64,000 bases of DNA from Callorhinus ursinus (GCF_003265705.1 NW_020313057.1:7355089-7419088); one strand, 5' to 3'; counted from the stretch's first letter, positions 45,450-58,146 are shown. A program made the numbers and translations. The notes: generated by a model not told the origin, from the letters alone.

Positions 45450-46085
45450 ACCATGTTGCCATCTAGTCTTAAGTCATTCTACAGAGAGCAACCAAAGTAA
45501 TCTTTTCAGAAGGAAAAATCACATACTTGGAATCCTTTTAATGCCTTTCTAATGATCCGTGGATTAACACAGAGCTTCCAAACAGGGTCAGCCAGTCCTG
45601 GTATGCATATTTCCATGCATGCTGCAACTTTATTTTACACTGTACTTTATGGGACTTTGTTATCCAGGAATTACAGCCTCTGATCATAATTTTCAATGCT
45701 ATCAAAGGGCCTTTGTACATGCCCTTGTCTCTCCCTTGAATGTTCTTTCTTTCCTTCCGCTGGTTAACTGCTGCTCTCCTTCAGATCTCATTTTGAGTTT
45801 CACTTTCTCAAGAAATTCTTTCTTCACTTCCTGACTTGGTCCTATTCTCTCCTCCCCCACCCAGCACCATTTACCTCTCGTGTTATCTGTAGGCACATTT
45901 ACATTTTAAAATCCCACATGTGTGTTTAATATTCTTTGATTTATATCTTTTTCTCTCCTTGGGTTGTAAATTCTCTGAAGGCATATAGTGTATCTGTCTT
46001 TATTTATCTTTGTTATCTCCAGCATTCAAACGTCGACATTAAATGCATATGTGTCTATCAGAATAAATAAACTATAAACTATAAA
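45450..46085 (+). mobile_element. L2 LINE 3' end, sense
   Basis: Sense L2 landmarks in order: TGCCTTTCTAATGATCCGTG, AAAGGGCCTTTGTACATGCC, CTTGAATGTTCTTTCTTTCC, AGATCTCATTTTGAGTTTCA, TAAATTCTCTGAAGGCATAT and TATCTCCAGCATTCAAACG. It is an ancient element with no open ORF2. Confidence 0.85.
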
Positions 46086-46758
46086 TAAACTATTTCTAAA
46101 TAGGAAATGTTCAATCTTTAGTTTTTCCAGTCAGAAAGGATTCCTATTGTAAAGACGACCAGAGGTGCATCTAGAACTAACCCGCCCTCTGAAGTTAGGA
46201 GCTTAAGTTTCCTTGGTCAGGGCCATACGACAAACGCTTCTTCCTTCTACCTCCTTCATACTTTAGTATGTAGGGTCATATTTCCATATGCTTTTGCTGT
46301 TTCAGCAGAGCTCCCAAACCCAGGAGTCCTGGGGATTCAGAACGCTACAGTAGGTACTGAGAGTTGGTGTCCTACAGGCTTGTGTTGATGACCACCATAT
46401 ATGACGGCTGTTCAAAAACAGTGACAACTTATTTGTAGTGATAAAGTACATTTCAACTTTTAGTGCTATAGGCTCTGCTTCTGGGTAATCAGGAAAGCTA
46501 TATTTTTAATCTTTACTAAGGTCATAATGATTTAACCAAACTTCAAAGCATGGACACCGTACCTGCCCCAAGCCCACATTGTACATCTGCTTTGTTAACA
46601 AATAACCTAAAAGAAACATTTCTATAAATAAGAATAAGAATCTCTGTAATTTCCCATACCTCTGAAACCCACAACCTTGTACGTTCTGAAAACATAAGAT
46701 AAAGTTTGTGATTTTCTGGAATGTCTTATGTCATGATGAATTGTAGCTCTTCATGTAA

Positions 46759-46798
<40 letters not shown>

Positions 46799-47609
46799 CC
46801 CTGCATCAAACATTCTTTCTTTCTCCAGAATACTCTCTTCTTTCTGAGGATTGTGTATCCCAGGCAGCTGTCCTAACTTGGGCTCAAATAAAATTTTCCT
46901 TCTTTTTTTTAGAGAAAAAACTAAAAGGTTTGTTCATTTTGCTTTGGTGGAGTTGGGTGCTTCTACATACTCCAGACTCACTCATAGGCATGGGGTATAT
47001 GTACAGGAGCCATAGCCTAACAAATAGCTTGTGTTCCATCAGAGTCTCCAAAGAAAGTAATGGTGGGCTTTGTTCAAGCAACTATCATCACTAGAAATAC
47101 GGGAAGCTTAATCAAGAAACTTAGTGAGAAGAGTGGTAGAGAATTGGTGTTTAATATGGCTAAAAGACATGGGTAAGCAGGTACCAGATTGTATCTGTAG
47201 GTCTGTATACAGAGAGCAAAATCCATCCACAGGAATCTACCTCAGACATGGGGAGAATGGCAAAGCCAAAAGACAGTTCAAATTCTGATTTTGGGAGACA
47301 TTTTACTGAAACAGGAATGCAGAATATTTGTAGCAATAAGCCTCTGGTGCTGCAACGGGACTTAACCAAGAGGGAAGAAGAAAGGAACATATCCAAGATT
47401 GGAACTTGAATCCTAAAGCCCTGGTACCACAAAAGAGACTCAGTGAGAGTGAGTTGAGGGTTGGAGATAAGCAGGTGCATCCACAGCTTAGCACTACAGC
47501 ACCATGACCCAGTTTATCCTACCTTGAAGAATGACTCTATCTTAAACCCTGTAAGATTGTCAGTAGGATATTTTGGTCTCAAACTAATAGACAGATCTTT
47601 ATTTTCTCC
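46086..47609. other. Unassigned sequence
   Basis: 1.5 kb without a recognised gene or family, apart from the (GT)n tract. Frames at 46765-47094 and 47160-47480 are not supported. Confidence 0.45.
46764..46796. repeat. (GT)n microsatellite
   Basis: About 16 GT units. It creates a spurious Cys-Val repeat in one reading frame. Confidence 0.97.
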
Positions 47610-47740
47610 TCCCTCTTTGCTTCATCTAGGTAATTCCCATTTTCTCTCAAATATCAGTTCAAACTTCACTTTCTCAGGAAAGCCTTTCCTGACTTCCCGA
47701 GTTGGCCCTGTTCCTCCCCCATGGCTCCATTAATTCATTC
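47610..47740 (+). mobile_element. L2 LINE 3' fragment, sense
   Basis: AAATATCAGTTCAAACTTCA, CTTTCTCAGGAAAGCCTTTC and CTGACTTCCCGAGTTGGCCC match the L2 3' end. Confidence 0.75.
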
Positions 47741-48964
47741 AATACCTTATTAGTTACTTATTTATATCTTGACATAGCTACTACAACACAGATACTAATC
47801 TAGAAGCTAGTGATACAGCACAAGTAACACATTGCCCTTGTTTGGGGGATTTCTCAGTCTAGAACACCTGGGTATGGCCATTTGTGCAGAGAGAAGAGAA
47901 CTGCAAGCTCTGATGTATACCAGCTGGGAAGACAAAAGACAGAAAATTGAGTTTAGGAAATGTTACCAGAAGTAGCATTTCCACGATTCTGAAACTCCCT
48001 AAAAATAACCTCCAATTGGAATACGTGTTTGTGTCACACAGGAAAAGCAGAGGGTAATAGGAAACCCACTGAGGTCTGCGGATCTAATGTCTTATACTCA
48101 CTATGAATTACTTTTAGTCTATAACCAGGCCCTAAAGAGCAGACCTATTTAAACACGGAAGATTTTCTACATTTCAGTAACAGCTTCAGTTGGGAGATTT
48201 TTGACTCTTATTAGATGAAGAAAAATAAAAGAATAAATTAGTTGCAACAAGAATCTGTACAAGCAGTATTTAAAAATTTTTTTTTCTATGGATGTGGAAT
48301 GAGGTTATCCAACAGAAATTTGATATTCTTGTTAATTCTTGAGCTCTACTGGTAAATGTGCAATTAGGCAAAACATTCTCCATCACATAGCAGACAAGAG
48401 AAGAAAGCCCTGATTCAAACACAAAAGCCCTTCCTGTTCTGGCATGGATCCTTCATCAGGATGAACCAGGTTGGATGATGACAGAGGCTTTTTTGCCAGA
48501 GCCTGGATTTTCATAATGTGAGAGATGTTTTCTCCTTGTAATTACTGATGATGTTGCTGGGTGAACTGAAGACACATTGAGCAGCGAATTAGATATTTCA
48601 ACTCTCCATCGCAGGGCATGGAAGACAGCAGCCTTGCTATTTCCATCCCACAGTCTTCAGATGCAGTTTTTGGATCAGCACACCCTGTTCTCATTTTCAC
48701 TTTTATCCTTTCTCTCCTCGTTTGCCCTGTGAAATATCCTTTGCACATTTTTATGTCATCTTCATTGTCTGGAATTGTTTTCAAAATCAGTACCACTCCT
48801 TCCTCTGGACCCTTCCCTTCAGAGCACTCATCATTTGAACAGTTGAGGATAATGAAATAACTACCTGATGTTTTTAAGCATTGCTTATTTTGCTTTGGGA
48901 ATGACTTAATCCATTAAAAATGCATAGCTGCTTGACATTTGACCTAGATAAAGCATTTATGCTA
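47741..48964. other. Unassigned, weak ancient-repeat traces
   Basis: AGCTAGTGATACAGCACAAG near 47808 resembles a MIR/L2-associated block. Otherwise nothing is recognised. Overlapping frames on both strands at 48542-48860 are not supported as exons. Confidence 0.4.
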
Positions 48965-49334
48965 TGTATAAGTCAGTTTGAGCTACTATGACAGCATATA
49001 CTGAGACAGCATACACTGCGTGGCTTAAACAACTGTTTCTCCCAGTTTGGAGGTTGGGAAGTCCAAGATCAAGGAGCTGGCTGATTCGGTTCCAGGTGAG
49101 AACTCTTTTCTTGGTTTGCAGATGGGCATCTTGCTGTGTCCTCGCATGGTGGAGAGACTGCAATCTCTCTGGTCTCGACTTATATAAGGGCAGTAATCCC
49201 GTGATGGAGACTCCATTCTTATGACTTCGTCTAAATTTAAGTACCCTCCAAAGCCGCCCCCCATTACAGTCATGTTGGGGGTTAGGGTTTAAGTTATGAA
49301 TTTGGGGGAGACACAGGCATTTAGTCTAGAATGC
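48965..49334 (-). mobile_element. MLT1-type MaLR LTR, antisense
   Basis: The reverse complement carries the MaLR pattern. On the plus strand it reads TATAAGTCAGTTTGAGCTAC, GGCTTAAACAACTG, AGGTTGGGAAGTCCAAGATC, GATTCGGTTCCAGGTGAGAA, TTGCTGTGTCCTCGCATGG and TTGGGGGTTAGGGTTT. It is a solitary LTR of about 370 bp with no internal coding region. Confidence 0.8.
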
Positions 49335-50201
49335 ACTAGGGCAGCAAAACATCACCCCATTGTTATAGGTCTATCTGGAATTCAGTCATGCGGGCGGGCA
49401 CATAAGTGACCGACTCACTGATACATAAACTCTGGGAAATGCTGCAAGTGGCAGCATTTTGTGAGTTTTCAATAATTTTTCAGAACCTTCCATGGAATCA
49501 GAAATAAATTTAACATGTACTATTTAAATTACTTCACATATTAAAAAACAAAACAGTTAATTGTGTAAAGCTTTAAGTATGTCTTAAATAGGCAGTCCTT
49601 TCACATCCCATGTAGTGGACTTTTTTCTTACTCTGCAATCAGTTGCTTATTTCTTGAGACCAACACACTTTTTTTTTTTTATCCCTTATGGTCTGTTATT
49701 TCTATATTTAACACCCTGGCCCAGTTTTTCCAGCCTAGCTAAACTGAAGAGTTCAAGAGTTACTTTGGATTAACTCTTTGAGGTTAAAACGCTTACCTGA
49801 CCCCACCTTTAAAGTTTTTTGAAGACATCGTGAATTGGAAGAGTAAATTGTGTTCACTCATTCCCTGGAGGTTCCCACTGAACAGAATGGAGCTTAATTC
49901 TCCTTGTATCCCCTGAAGTTTGAGTAGGTTCAAATTTCAGTATAGGTAGTATATATTCTCTTACAATCCAAATTGCTCCCAAGAACACTGACACCTCCAG
50001 ATGCTGTTAGTTTTTCTAAAATTACCACCAATCTCTTTAGCAACTATAGAAAGAAAAGTAACAGGATATGGTACTGACTGAGCTGTGATTTGTCTGAGGG
50101 AGGGAGAGCTGTGAGAGCTTCTTGTCCATTTCCCTGGAATTAATGTGGGAATGTGTCCTATGGTAAAATTTCAGGGACTCTATTCAAAACAGGATTTTTT
50201 T
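49335..50201. other. Unassigned sequence
   Basis: No gene or repeat recognised. There is a T-run at 49669-49680. Confidence 0.45.
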
Positions 50202-50668
50202 TTTATGTTTTTAATTTTTTTGTGTTTTTTTTAATTTTTTATTGTTATGTTAATCACCATACATTACATCATTAGTTTTTGATGTAGTTTTCCATGATTC
50301 ATTGTTTGTGCATAACACCCAGTGCTCCATGCAGAACGTGGGCTCTTTAATACCCATCACCAGGCTAACCCATCCCCCCATCCCCCTCCCCTCTAGAACC
50401 CTCAGTCTGTTTTTCAGAGTCCATCCTCTCTCATGGTTCGTCTCCCCCTCCGATTTACCCCCCTTCATTCTTCCCCTCCTGCTATCTTCTTCTTCTTTTT
50501 TTTTTCTTAACATATATTGCATTATTTGTTTCAGAGGTACAGATCTGTGATTCAATAGTCTTGCACAATTCACAACACTCACCATACCACATACCCTCCC
50601 CAATGTCTATCACCCAGCCACCGCATCCCACCCCACCCCCACTCCAGCAACCCTCAGTTTGTTTCCTG
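50202..50668 (-). mobile_element. Carnivore L1 3' UTR with composite tail, antisense
   Basis: Poly-T left end, first block from about 50240 (GTTATGTTAATCACCATACA) to about 50490. A CTTCTTCTTC plus T-run junction follows, then a second block from about 50508 (AACATATATTGCATTATTTG) to 50668. The same two-block order is seen at 24886-25340. It is 5'-truncated within the UTR, so no coding part is present. Confidence 0.93.
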
Positions 50669-51757
50669 AGCAGCAACACAAAGGGGATATAATGTGCCCT
50701 AGGGCCACTTTTTAAAATCCTTTGGAAAAATATGGAAAATTATATTTTATTTTCCCTGATTGGTTTGTAAAGAAGAAATCTAGAAGCCCTCATATCTCTG
50801 CATGAGTTTTAATTCCCATTTGTCACATTTGGCTGAAAATAATATAAAAAAAATAGACTCAAAATATCCTGAAAAATGTTCTCATGTAGAGATTATTAAA
50901 TTACATAATAATTTTTTCTTTAAGTAAGACACAAATAAAAGCTCCATTGCTAGGGCAAGTATAATGTAATGAAATAAGACATCAATATTACCACAAGAAA
51001 AAACAAAGAAAAATGTTATTTCTGATGTTTAGTTTTACTAAAAAATAGAAGTCTTAACTATGATCCCAGTTAAAATATTTTATGGAAAAGGTGGGGATGC
51101 CTTGACAAGTAAGCTGAGATGCTTCATTGGGCTTATTTAATGTAAGTTTTTTTAAATTAATTTAAAAAGCAGATTAATAGAGACATCCAGGTTAAGATGG
51201 CTGATTGAAGCCATATCATAGAATCTTTCTTCCATAGGAGCCAATGAAAAACAGGGCAAATCCCAACAGCATCAATAAGAAAAGAGAAACCAAACCATCC
51301 AATCAAATGAAGAAACAAAGAAAACAAGGAAAGAAATGGAATATTCTGGAAATAAATAATATTTAACTATTTTCATATTTTCTGAGAGTAATACTGATGA
51401 ATTACCAAATCCCCAAATGTAGAAATACAAACTCTTTGAGCACCCTCTCTTGTCAACTCTTTCAACCAGGGAGTAAGGAAATGGGTATTGGGGATGAGGT
51501 AGGGAGAAGCGAAGGCAAGACACATAAAGTAGACATTCTGTCACGCAAATAATGATTTTAGGACTATCTAAAACTTGAAGATATCCCTCAGTGGAATGAC
51601 ATATGCCCTTCAACTATGTGAAGTGAGTCTTGTTACAGAATTTAACTGTCTCACAAGTGAGAGCGGAAGCCAGATAGTCTAGCAATAACAACAGAGTCCT
51701 AGCATTTTAGCTCTTATATGGACCTTTTTCTGACACAGACAAGTGAGTAGATAAAAC
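50669..51757. other. Unassigned sequence
   Basis: No gene. TCCAGGTTAAGATGGCTGA near 51187 slightly resembles an L1 5' end but is too weak to call. Confidence 0.4.
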
Positions 51758-51772
51758 AAAAATGATCCCCTT

Positions 51773-51956
51773 GGGCGCCTGGGTGGCTCAGTTGGTTAAG
51801 CGACTGCCTTCGGCTCAGGTCATGATCCTGGAGTCCCGGGAATCGAGTCCCGCATCAGGCTCCCTGCTCAGCGGGGAGTCTGCTTCTCCCTCGGACCCTC
51901 CCCCCCCATGTGCTTTCTCTCTCTCATTCTCTCTCTCAAATAAATAAAAATTTAAA
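51773..51956 (+). mobile_element. Young carnivore SINE with TSD
   Basis: Close to consensus, with GGTTAAGCGACTGCCTTCGG. Exact AAAAATGATCCCCTT at 51758-51772 and 51957-51971. It is similar in sequence to the copies at 16786 and 61041, so this subtype was active together. Confidence 0.98.
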
Positions 51957-51971
51957 AAAAATGATCCCCTT

Positions 51972-52707
51972 TAAGTTGTAGTTCAGGCAGAGTAACAAGT
52001 CCCACATACAGTTGTAAATGTTAAATGTTTAAAATATCACAGTATTATATCAGAGCAAATAGAAGTTTTGGAAAGAAATCCCCAAGCATTGGAGATAAAA
52101 AGAAATGGTATTGCTCCTATATAAATAAAGTATAGAAAGGAAGCAGGGAGGGAAGGAAAGAGAGAGTGAGGAGGGAGAAAATATGTAACAGACAAGGAGT
52201 CTTTGTAGAAGAAAATGTAACACAATTAAGAGAAAGAAATTCTCTCAACTTTTTCCTTTATTCTATATGATGGCCTCTTGTTAGAACTTATTTTAATAAA
52301 AATGTTTCAAAAAGGAAATGAATAAAAAATAAAATGATATGAGAAGTTATAGATCTAATTAAATAAAGGGCCAAAATAATTTCTCCGAAGAAAATTAAAT
52401 TAGAATCGTCAGAGACCATAGTTATTTTTTTTTTAATTACAGGAAAAATCTTGAGAAAATGTAGATGAAAAGGAAAAATATGTGAAAACAATCTGTAAAA
52501 GCTATTTTTCATTGGTACCTTTGAGGTAGAGTATCCAATAAATGAAGATAAACACTAATCAAAATGGAATATAAAAAAAAAGATTGTTTTCCTGAAATAA
52601 AGTTTTAAATTTGCTGCTTAAAGGATCATGACCTGAAACAGGAAAAATGTTTTCGGGCATGTAAGCTGTCTGCAAGAGAATGAATACCACACAGACCTCA
52701 GACCCCT
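51972..52707. other. Unassigned AT-rich sequence
   Basis: It has a purine-rich run near 52135-52180. No gene or family recognised. Confidence 0.4.
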
Positions 52708-52723
52708 TCACAGCAGCTTTTAT

Positions 52724-52914
52724 TTTATTTTTTTTAATTTTTTTTAAAGATTTTATTTATTTATTCATGAGAGACAGAGGAGGAGAGAGAGAGAGAGAGA
52801 GAGAAGCAGGCTCCCAAGGAGCAGGGAGCCCGATGCGGGACCCGATCCCAGAACCCTGGGATCATGACCCGAGCCGAAGGCAGACGCTTAACCATCTGAG
52901 CCACCCAGGCGCCC
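52724..52914 (-). mobile_element. Young carnivore SINE with 16-bp TSD
   Basis: Near-consensus minus copy (GAGCCACCCAGGCGCCC at the right end). Exact TCACAGCAGCTTTTAT at 52708-52723 and 52915-52930. Confidence 0.98.
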
Positions 52915-52930
52915 TCACAGCAGCTTTTAT

Positions 52931-54206
52931 AGCTAAAAGACAAGAGAGTAATGTTGGCAGAGCTCCAAAAATACTGTTAATAATGTATTCAAAGTATATG
53001 ATACCAATGTACAATGAGGTACAATTCTAAAGGAATTCTGAGCTGCTCCTAAGTTTTTGTTTTGTTTTGTTTTGTTTTCACAGCCTGGCTTCATTATTTT
53101 CTTGACAATACTTTTTTTTCCCAGATCAGGTCTCTAATACTAAACTATGCCTGATATACTTGAGAATACAAAGAGTTTGTCAAGGTTTAAAGACATTTGG
53201 GAATGGCAAGGTTGTTTCCACCCAATAAGCCAGCGAACAAAAAGGACAAATAAAAATGACAGTGAGTGGACATGGCTTTACAACACCTCCTGAAGTCCTT
53301 AAAGTTCTGAACTGATTCGGTCAGTAATGCGGCTGTGTTGGAGCTAGGATCCCGCTTGTCAGGGGATCTGAAACCTTGATCTCATTGCCTGCTATGCCAT
53401 TAGACTGGGTGTGAGGTTGGGGTGGGAAAGACACATCAACACTTGACAGAAGACCTCAGAAAGACATTTTTTATCCCACAGTTAGAAAAAAAAAAAAGTT
53501 ATTTTTACTTCTTACTGCATGACCAAGCGTACATCTGAACTAGCCAGGGCCTGTTTTGGCATGTCCTGACTAGACTATATGGTCAAATAGATATATCTGT
53601 TTTGTTTTGTGTGTGTGTGTGTGTTTTTAACTTTGATATGTATTGCTAGTATATGGACTATGAAGTAATTTCCTTTTCTACTTTACTTATGTTGTTTTAT
53701 TTTGTAAGTAAAGTAAGAACTAGATATTGACCATTAGATTGCAGAGATGAGAGAGGAGAGGAGATGAATAGATTCCACTATGGGAAAGGGACAAAGAGCT
53801 AGCTTGCTTTACATATACATGCGCACACACACATATAGTTGATTGGTTGGTTATATTACATATATATATATTTTGTTAGTTAGTTGGTTTTAATGCTCAT
53901 CTTTGACTTCGGATGTACTCACTCACTGACCTTAGGGGATTTTTATAGCAAAACAAATAAGAAAAAACAAGAGCCCATTAACTGAGTTCCTAAGAAAGCA
54001 AATACTGATACTTGCGTTAAGTAGTGCATATGAGTAGGGAGGTTAAGATGAGATCATCCAGGAGGATTCCCTGTACCTTCAGAACATGTTAATGGTATTT
54101 CCAAGGCTGATGAACCATAGAAGTGTTCTTAGTTTCACTGAACAATCTGCAGCTTTATTTTGCTAAGCATTTGTCTTCTCTGTTAATTAGGAATACCACA
54201 GCATTT
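52931..54206. other. Unassigned sequence with simple repeats
   Basis: It contains (TTTTG)n at about 53057-53079, an A-run at 53488-53499 and a short (GT)n at about 53608-53625. No gene or interspersed repeat recognised. Confidence 0.45.
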
Positions 54207-54250
54207 CCTTCCATCCATCCATCCAACCATCCATCCATCCATCCACACAC
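54207..54250. repeat. (CATC)n microsatellite
   Basis: About ten CATC/CCAT units with one AACC interruption. Decayed units run on to about 54270. Confidence 0.93.
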
Positions 54251-54469
54251 CTATCCATTCATCCATCTATTAATTCAACTAATATATATTCAAATTCTCT
54301 CATGTCATATTCACAGTTCCACATAGGATAAGTATCAAAAAAGACAACAAACTGGACTTTTGCTCTACTGTAGCTACATTTTTAGAATTTAGCTGTATAA
54401 TCTCTGTGAAAATGTCCCATGCTATAAACGTCTTTAATAAAGGGAGTAAGGTTTTAAACTAGACCTGTG

Positions 54470-55640
54470 CAATACCATTTACTGCAACCCCTTCGTAGTC
54501 TCAAATTCACTCTGTATCATTTTATGTCTTTCCAGTTTTTCTCTCTAGTCCCTGAGTTGCAACATTTGCTCACTGGGAATTCCATTCTGTTTATTCGATC
54601 AACTTTTTGCTATACCTCACTCCCTAGATGCTTTGTAGCTTCTTTCAAATTAGCTTAGATTCCAGGTTAGCCATTATAATTGCTTTCTTGCATTTCCTTT
54701 GACTTCCTTAACTCCCCTCTCACTTCATTGTACTAACCCAGCAAAATCAGAACCTTTTTAAATCCAGTTTCTCCTGTTGCACACCTGGTACCATTTACTA
54801 ATACAGCTGGAGAAACACACACACACACACAAAGAGACACACACACACACATCATGCAGTTTTAAATGTATGACATACACCTCAGATGAATCCTTAAGGC
54901 TGTCCAGAAATCATTTTACATTTCCTGGACCCATTCACTTCCCAGTCTATTCCAAACTGCAAACATCTTGTCCTGACATCCTCACTTTTGGATAGTAACT
55001 TAATTTCCTACAGCAAATGGAAAATAACTTTTATGGACTTCCACAACCACATACACTTACTGCCAGAATTCATTTTCTCTGCTTTATAGCCTTTTGTCAT
55101 ACATGAACTTTTCATCATATTTCTGAAATCAAATCTTCATTTGTAGCTGGAACCCAGTCCTTCTATCATTCCTTATTGTATACACTCATGCTGTTTTATC
55201 CCATCTTAAATAAAAGCTCTCTCTTGAATCCAGCAACAATTATTTTTAGTCCCTTTGTAGAAAAGCTTTCAAATGTTAGCTACACAAACTCTCTTTCTAA
55301 CCCTTTTACTCCTATTCTCTCTTAAACTACTACAGTTGGTTTTGCTCTCACCACGGCACTGAAGCTATAGACTTCCCTGTCCCTAATGTTGATGAAAAGT
55401 GTTCGGGTTTTTTTCAGCAACATTGGATACAGCTGACCACCTTTCTGAAACATTCTTCCCTTGGATTCCAAGACATCATTTTTATTTTTGTTTTCTTCCT
55501 GTGCTACTAACTGTTCCTTCTTCCTCTACTTGGCTACTTCTTACGCTTCCCTCTGATCCCTTTAATATTGAAGGATCCAGTCCAATATCTTCCTGTATCA
55601 TGGCCTTTTTCAGATTGCCATAAAGTATTGAAAAATGTTT
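54470..55640 (+). mobile_element. L2 LINE, internal region, sense
   Basis: Best support is at 55090-55600: ATACATGAACTTTTCATCAT, TGTTTTATCCCATCTTAAAT, AGAAAAGCTTTCAAATG, GGTTTTGCTCTCACCACGGC, ACATTGGATACAGCTGACCA, CACCTTTCTGAAACATTCTT and TTGAAGGATCCAGTCCAATA. These follow the L2 ORF2 RT-region order. The left 500 bp are weaker. It is ancient with no open frame. Confidence 0.75.
54812..54852. repeat. (CA)n microsatellite
   Basis: Two CA runs separated by AAAGAGA, inside the L2 region. Confidence 0.95.
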
Positions 55641-55805
55641 TCCAAGCAATGAATGTCAACAAGAGTTACATAAATGATGGGGAGGGTAGATATCTACAAT
55701 TTTGAATTATTGATATCAAAGTTGGCTGTATTTCCTTGAGGAACCTTTTGATAAATGAGACACTTGTCTTATAATGAGATATTCAGTAGTAGTAACATGA
55801 AAGCA

Positions 55806-55865
55806 GAAGGAAAAAGGAGAAAGAAAGAAAAAGAAAGAAAGGAAAGAAAGAAGAAAGAAGAGAAA

Positions 55866-55910
<45 letters not shown>

Positions 55911-55964
55911 AGAAAAAGAAAAAGAAAGAAAGGAAGGAAAGGAAAGGAAAAGAGAGAAGATTAA
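55806..55964. repeat. (GAAA)n polypurine tract
   Basis: About 160 bases of almost pure purine on the plus strand, with AGAAAGAA-type units. The frame at 55755-55964 is a spurious Lys/Glu/Arg repeat. Long mirror-like polypurine tracts can adopt triplex structures. Confidence 0.95.
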
Positions 55965-56660
55965 TAATAAATATTCAGGGCAGAATTTAGTGTCCTAGAA
56001 TTTGAAGACTTTCAAGTAAATCAGTCAGTCATTTATTGAAGAATATGGGCCAGAATGATTACTTTATAAGAAACAGTCATCCATCCTCCCTTCCCTGACA
56101 TAAGTGTAAATATCACCTAAGAAATTATTGCATTTCATGAGGGGCTGCACAATGACAACTCTGACACTTTGAATAGCTCAAATTAATTTATAAATAATAA
56201 ATCCCTGAAATTTTTGTTAGACTCCTCATAATTTCAAACATGTGGACCTGTTAAAAGTCTTTTTTTTTTTTTTGTCCTTGGGGAAGCAGTTTAAAACTTC
56301 AGTAAGTTTATCAGAAAGCATTTTCTGTGTGTATGACAGTTGCTTTAAAAATGGGCTTTTTTCTTCTCAGGAGGGAAAATATCAATGTCATGTGGTGTGT
56401 CAGTTGCTATGGTTACTATACCTCATTCTTTTTTTTTTTTTTTTAATAACAGTTTGAACTGGTTCTTAAACCTGAGCAACAGCCTGGCCTACTGAGGAGT
56501 AAATTGCTACCTCACAAGAGCTCAGCTCTTAAGCCCACTCCCCCTTCCTCTCATCCCCCACCTTCAGGTACTTATATAAAAGTAATTTATAAATTCTCTT
56601 ACTCAGAGTATTAGCTCTGGTTAGCTGTGCAGTTCAATGAGGAGTGTATTAATAAGGGAT
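55965..56660. other. Unassigned sequence
   Basis: T-runs at about 56260-56272 and 56428-56444. No gene or repeat recognised. Confidence 0.4.
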
Positions 56661-56662
56661 TA

Positions 56663-56999
56663 CAGTTGACCCTTGAACAGTGTGGGGGTTAGGGACCCCA
56701 ACCACCACCCAGTTGAAAATCCACATCCAACTTTTCACCTCCCCAAAACTTAACTATTGATAGTCTGTTGTTGACCAGAAGCCTTACTAATAGCATAAAC
56801 AGTTGCTTAACCCATACTTTGTTTGCTATATGTATTATATACTGTATACTTATAGTAAAGTAGGCTAGAGAACAGAAAACTAAAGTTTTTAAGAAAATCA
56901 TAAGGAAAAGAAAATACATACACCATGCTGTATTTATCAAAAAAACATCCGTGAATAAGTGGACCCACACAGTTCCAACCGGTGTTCAAGAGTCAAATG
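56663..56999 (-). mobile_element. Tigger2-type DNA transposon, non-autonomous
   Basis: A 337-bp element begins CAGTTGACCCTTGAACAGTG and ends with the inverted repeat TTCAAGAGTCAAATG. It is flanked by TA on both sides (56661-56662 and 57000-57001), the usual Tc1/mariner-Tigger target duplication. The right-hand end in reverse matches the 5' consensus (GTGTGGGTCCACTTATTC), giving minus orientation. There is no transposase, so it moved only with outside help and is now fixed. Confidence 0.85.
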
Positions 57000-57001
57000 T
57001 A

Positions 57002-58146
57002 CTAGTTAACTATGAAGAAAAAGGTAAGTCCTCTGGTTTACCTTTGTTAGTAGAACAGATGGGAAGACTTTATTTTTCACAAACCTATTAACTCTCTTGA
57101 TTTAATGTACCCCTCCTAAATGCACTTTCCCACAGAACTCAGATTTCGTATGTTTGCCCACTGTTTTCTACTTCAGTCTCTGAAATGGCTATTTGAATAC
57201 AAATAAGGGTCAAAGCAGACTTGGGTTCATTTTAATTCCTGCGTTATTAAAATGTTGTTGAGACCACCAGATCTCCAATGTGGAGAAAATAAAGTGTCCT
57301 TTGACCAACATCATAAAATAACAATAGAGAAATTGGATGACCTTTATTATTCTTTTCATAGACTCTTATTATAGAATAAATCATGAAGTATTTAACAATA
57401 TTTTACCCCAAGATCATGGTTTTTAAGAAATGAACTGATTTATTTCACTGAGATGCATAGACTTGTCAGTGTCATAATAGATTTTATTTGAAAATTGCTA
57501 TCAAAGAAAGAGTGGAATCTAAATGCAACATAGCTCATTAATATATAGATTTGGATTTGAGTTTCCATGTGTCCTTCACAACATAAACTGCATAAAATAA
57601 ATCTGAAATTAATTTCCTAAGCAATATTAAGGGTTATGTGCTACTCTTACAATGGGTTATACTATGTGTGAAATTTATATGTTCTCACATATCCAAAACT
57701 CAGAATCTAAATTTTGAGATTTATGGTAATTTTAATTAATATTTTTAAGAGTAAATCAATACAACTTTGTTGAGAAAAATTCTTCATGGCATTCCTATGT
57801 CCCCCAAATTTGTCAGAGAATACAAACTAACACAAAATGACTAGCATATTGACAGGCAACCTGAAGATTCAGAACACGACTAAGGGTTTCTTTCAGTAAA
57901 AAAAAAAAAAAAAAAAAAAAAACTCTGCACGTTCTTTCAGGCCAATCATAGAGGTGCAATAAATCTTACCCCCTGTATCATGATGCCCCACTTCCTCCCA
58001 CTCTTGCTAACTGTCCCCTAGAATTCATGGACTTCCATGGCAGTGAAGGGCTTACTGACTTGTACTTCTCTCTCAGGCGATGTTAAATTTCAATGAGCAG
58101 CAAAGAGTGGGAGAGTATGAAAAGCCCTATTAATAATGTGATATGA
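57002..58146. other. Unassigned sequence
   Basis: No gene. An A-run of 25 lies at 57898-57922 with no retroposed body recognised next to it. Confidence 0.45.
57898..57922. repeat. Poly(A) run
   Basis: About 25 uninterrupted A. No SINE or processed pseudogene was recognised on its left. Confidence 0.9.

Noticed and set aside
46765..47094. 109-codon frame beginning with Cys-Val repeats
   Set aside because: The start is only the (GT)n microsatellite. The rest has no family match or exon structure.
55755..55964. Lys/Glu/Arg-rich frame
   Set aside because: Produced by the (GAAA)n tract.
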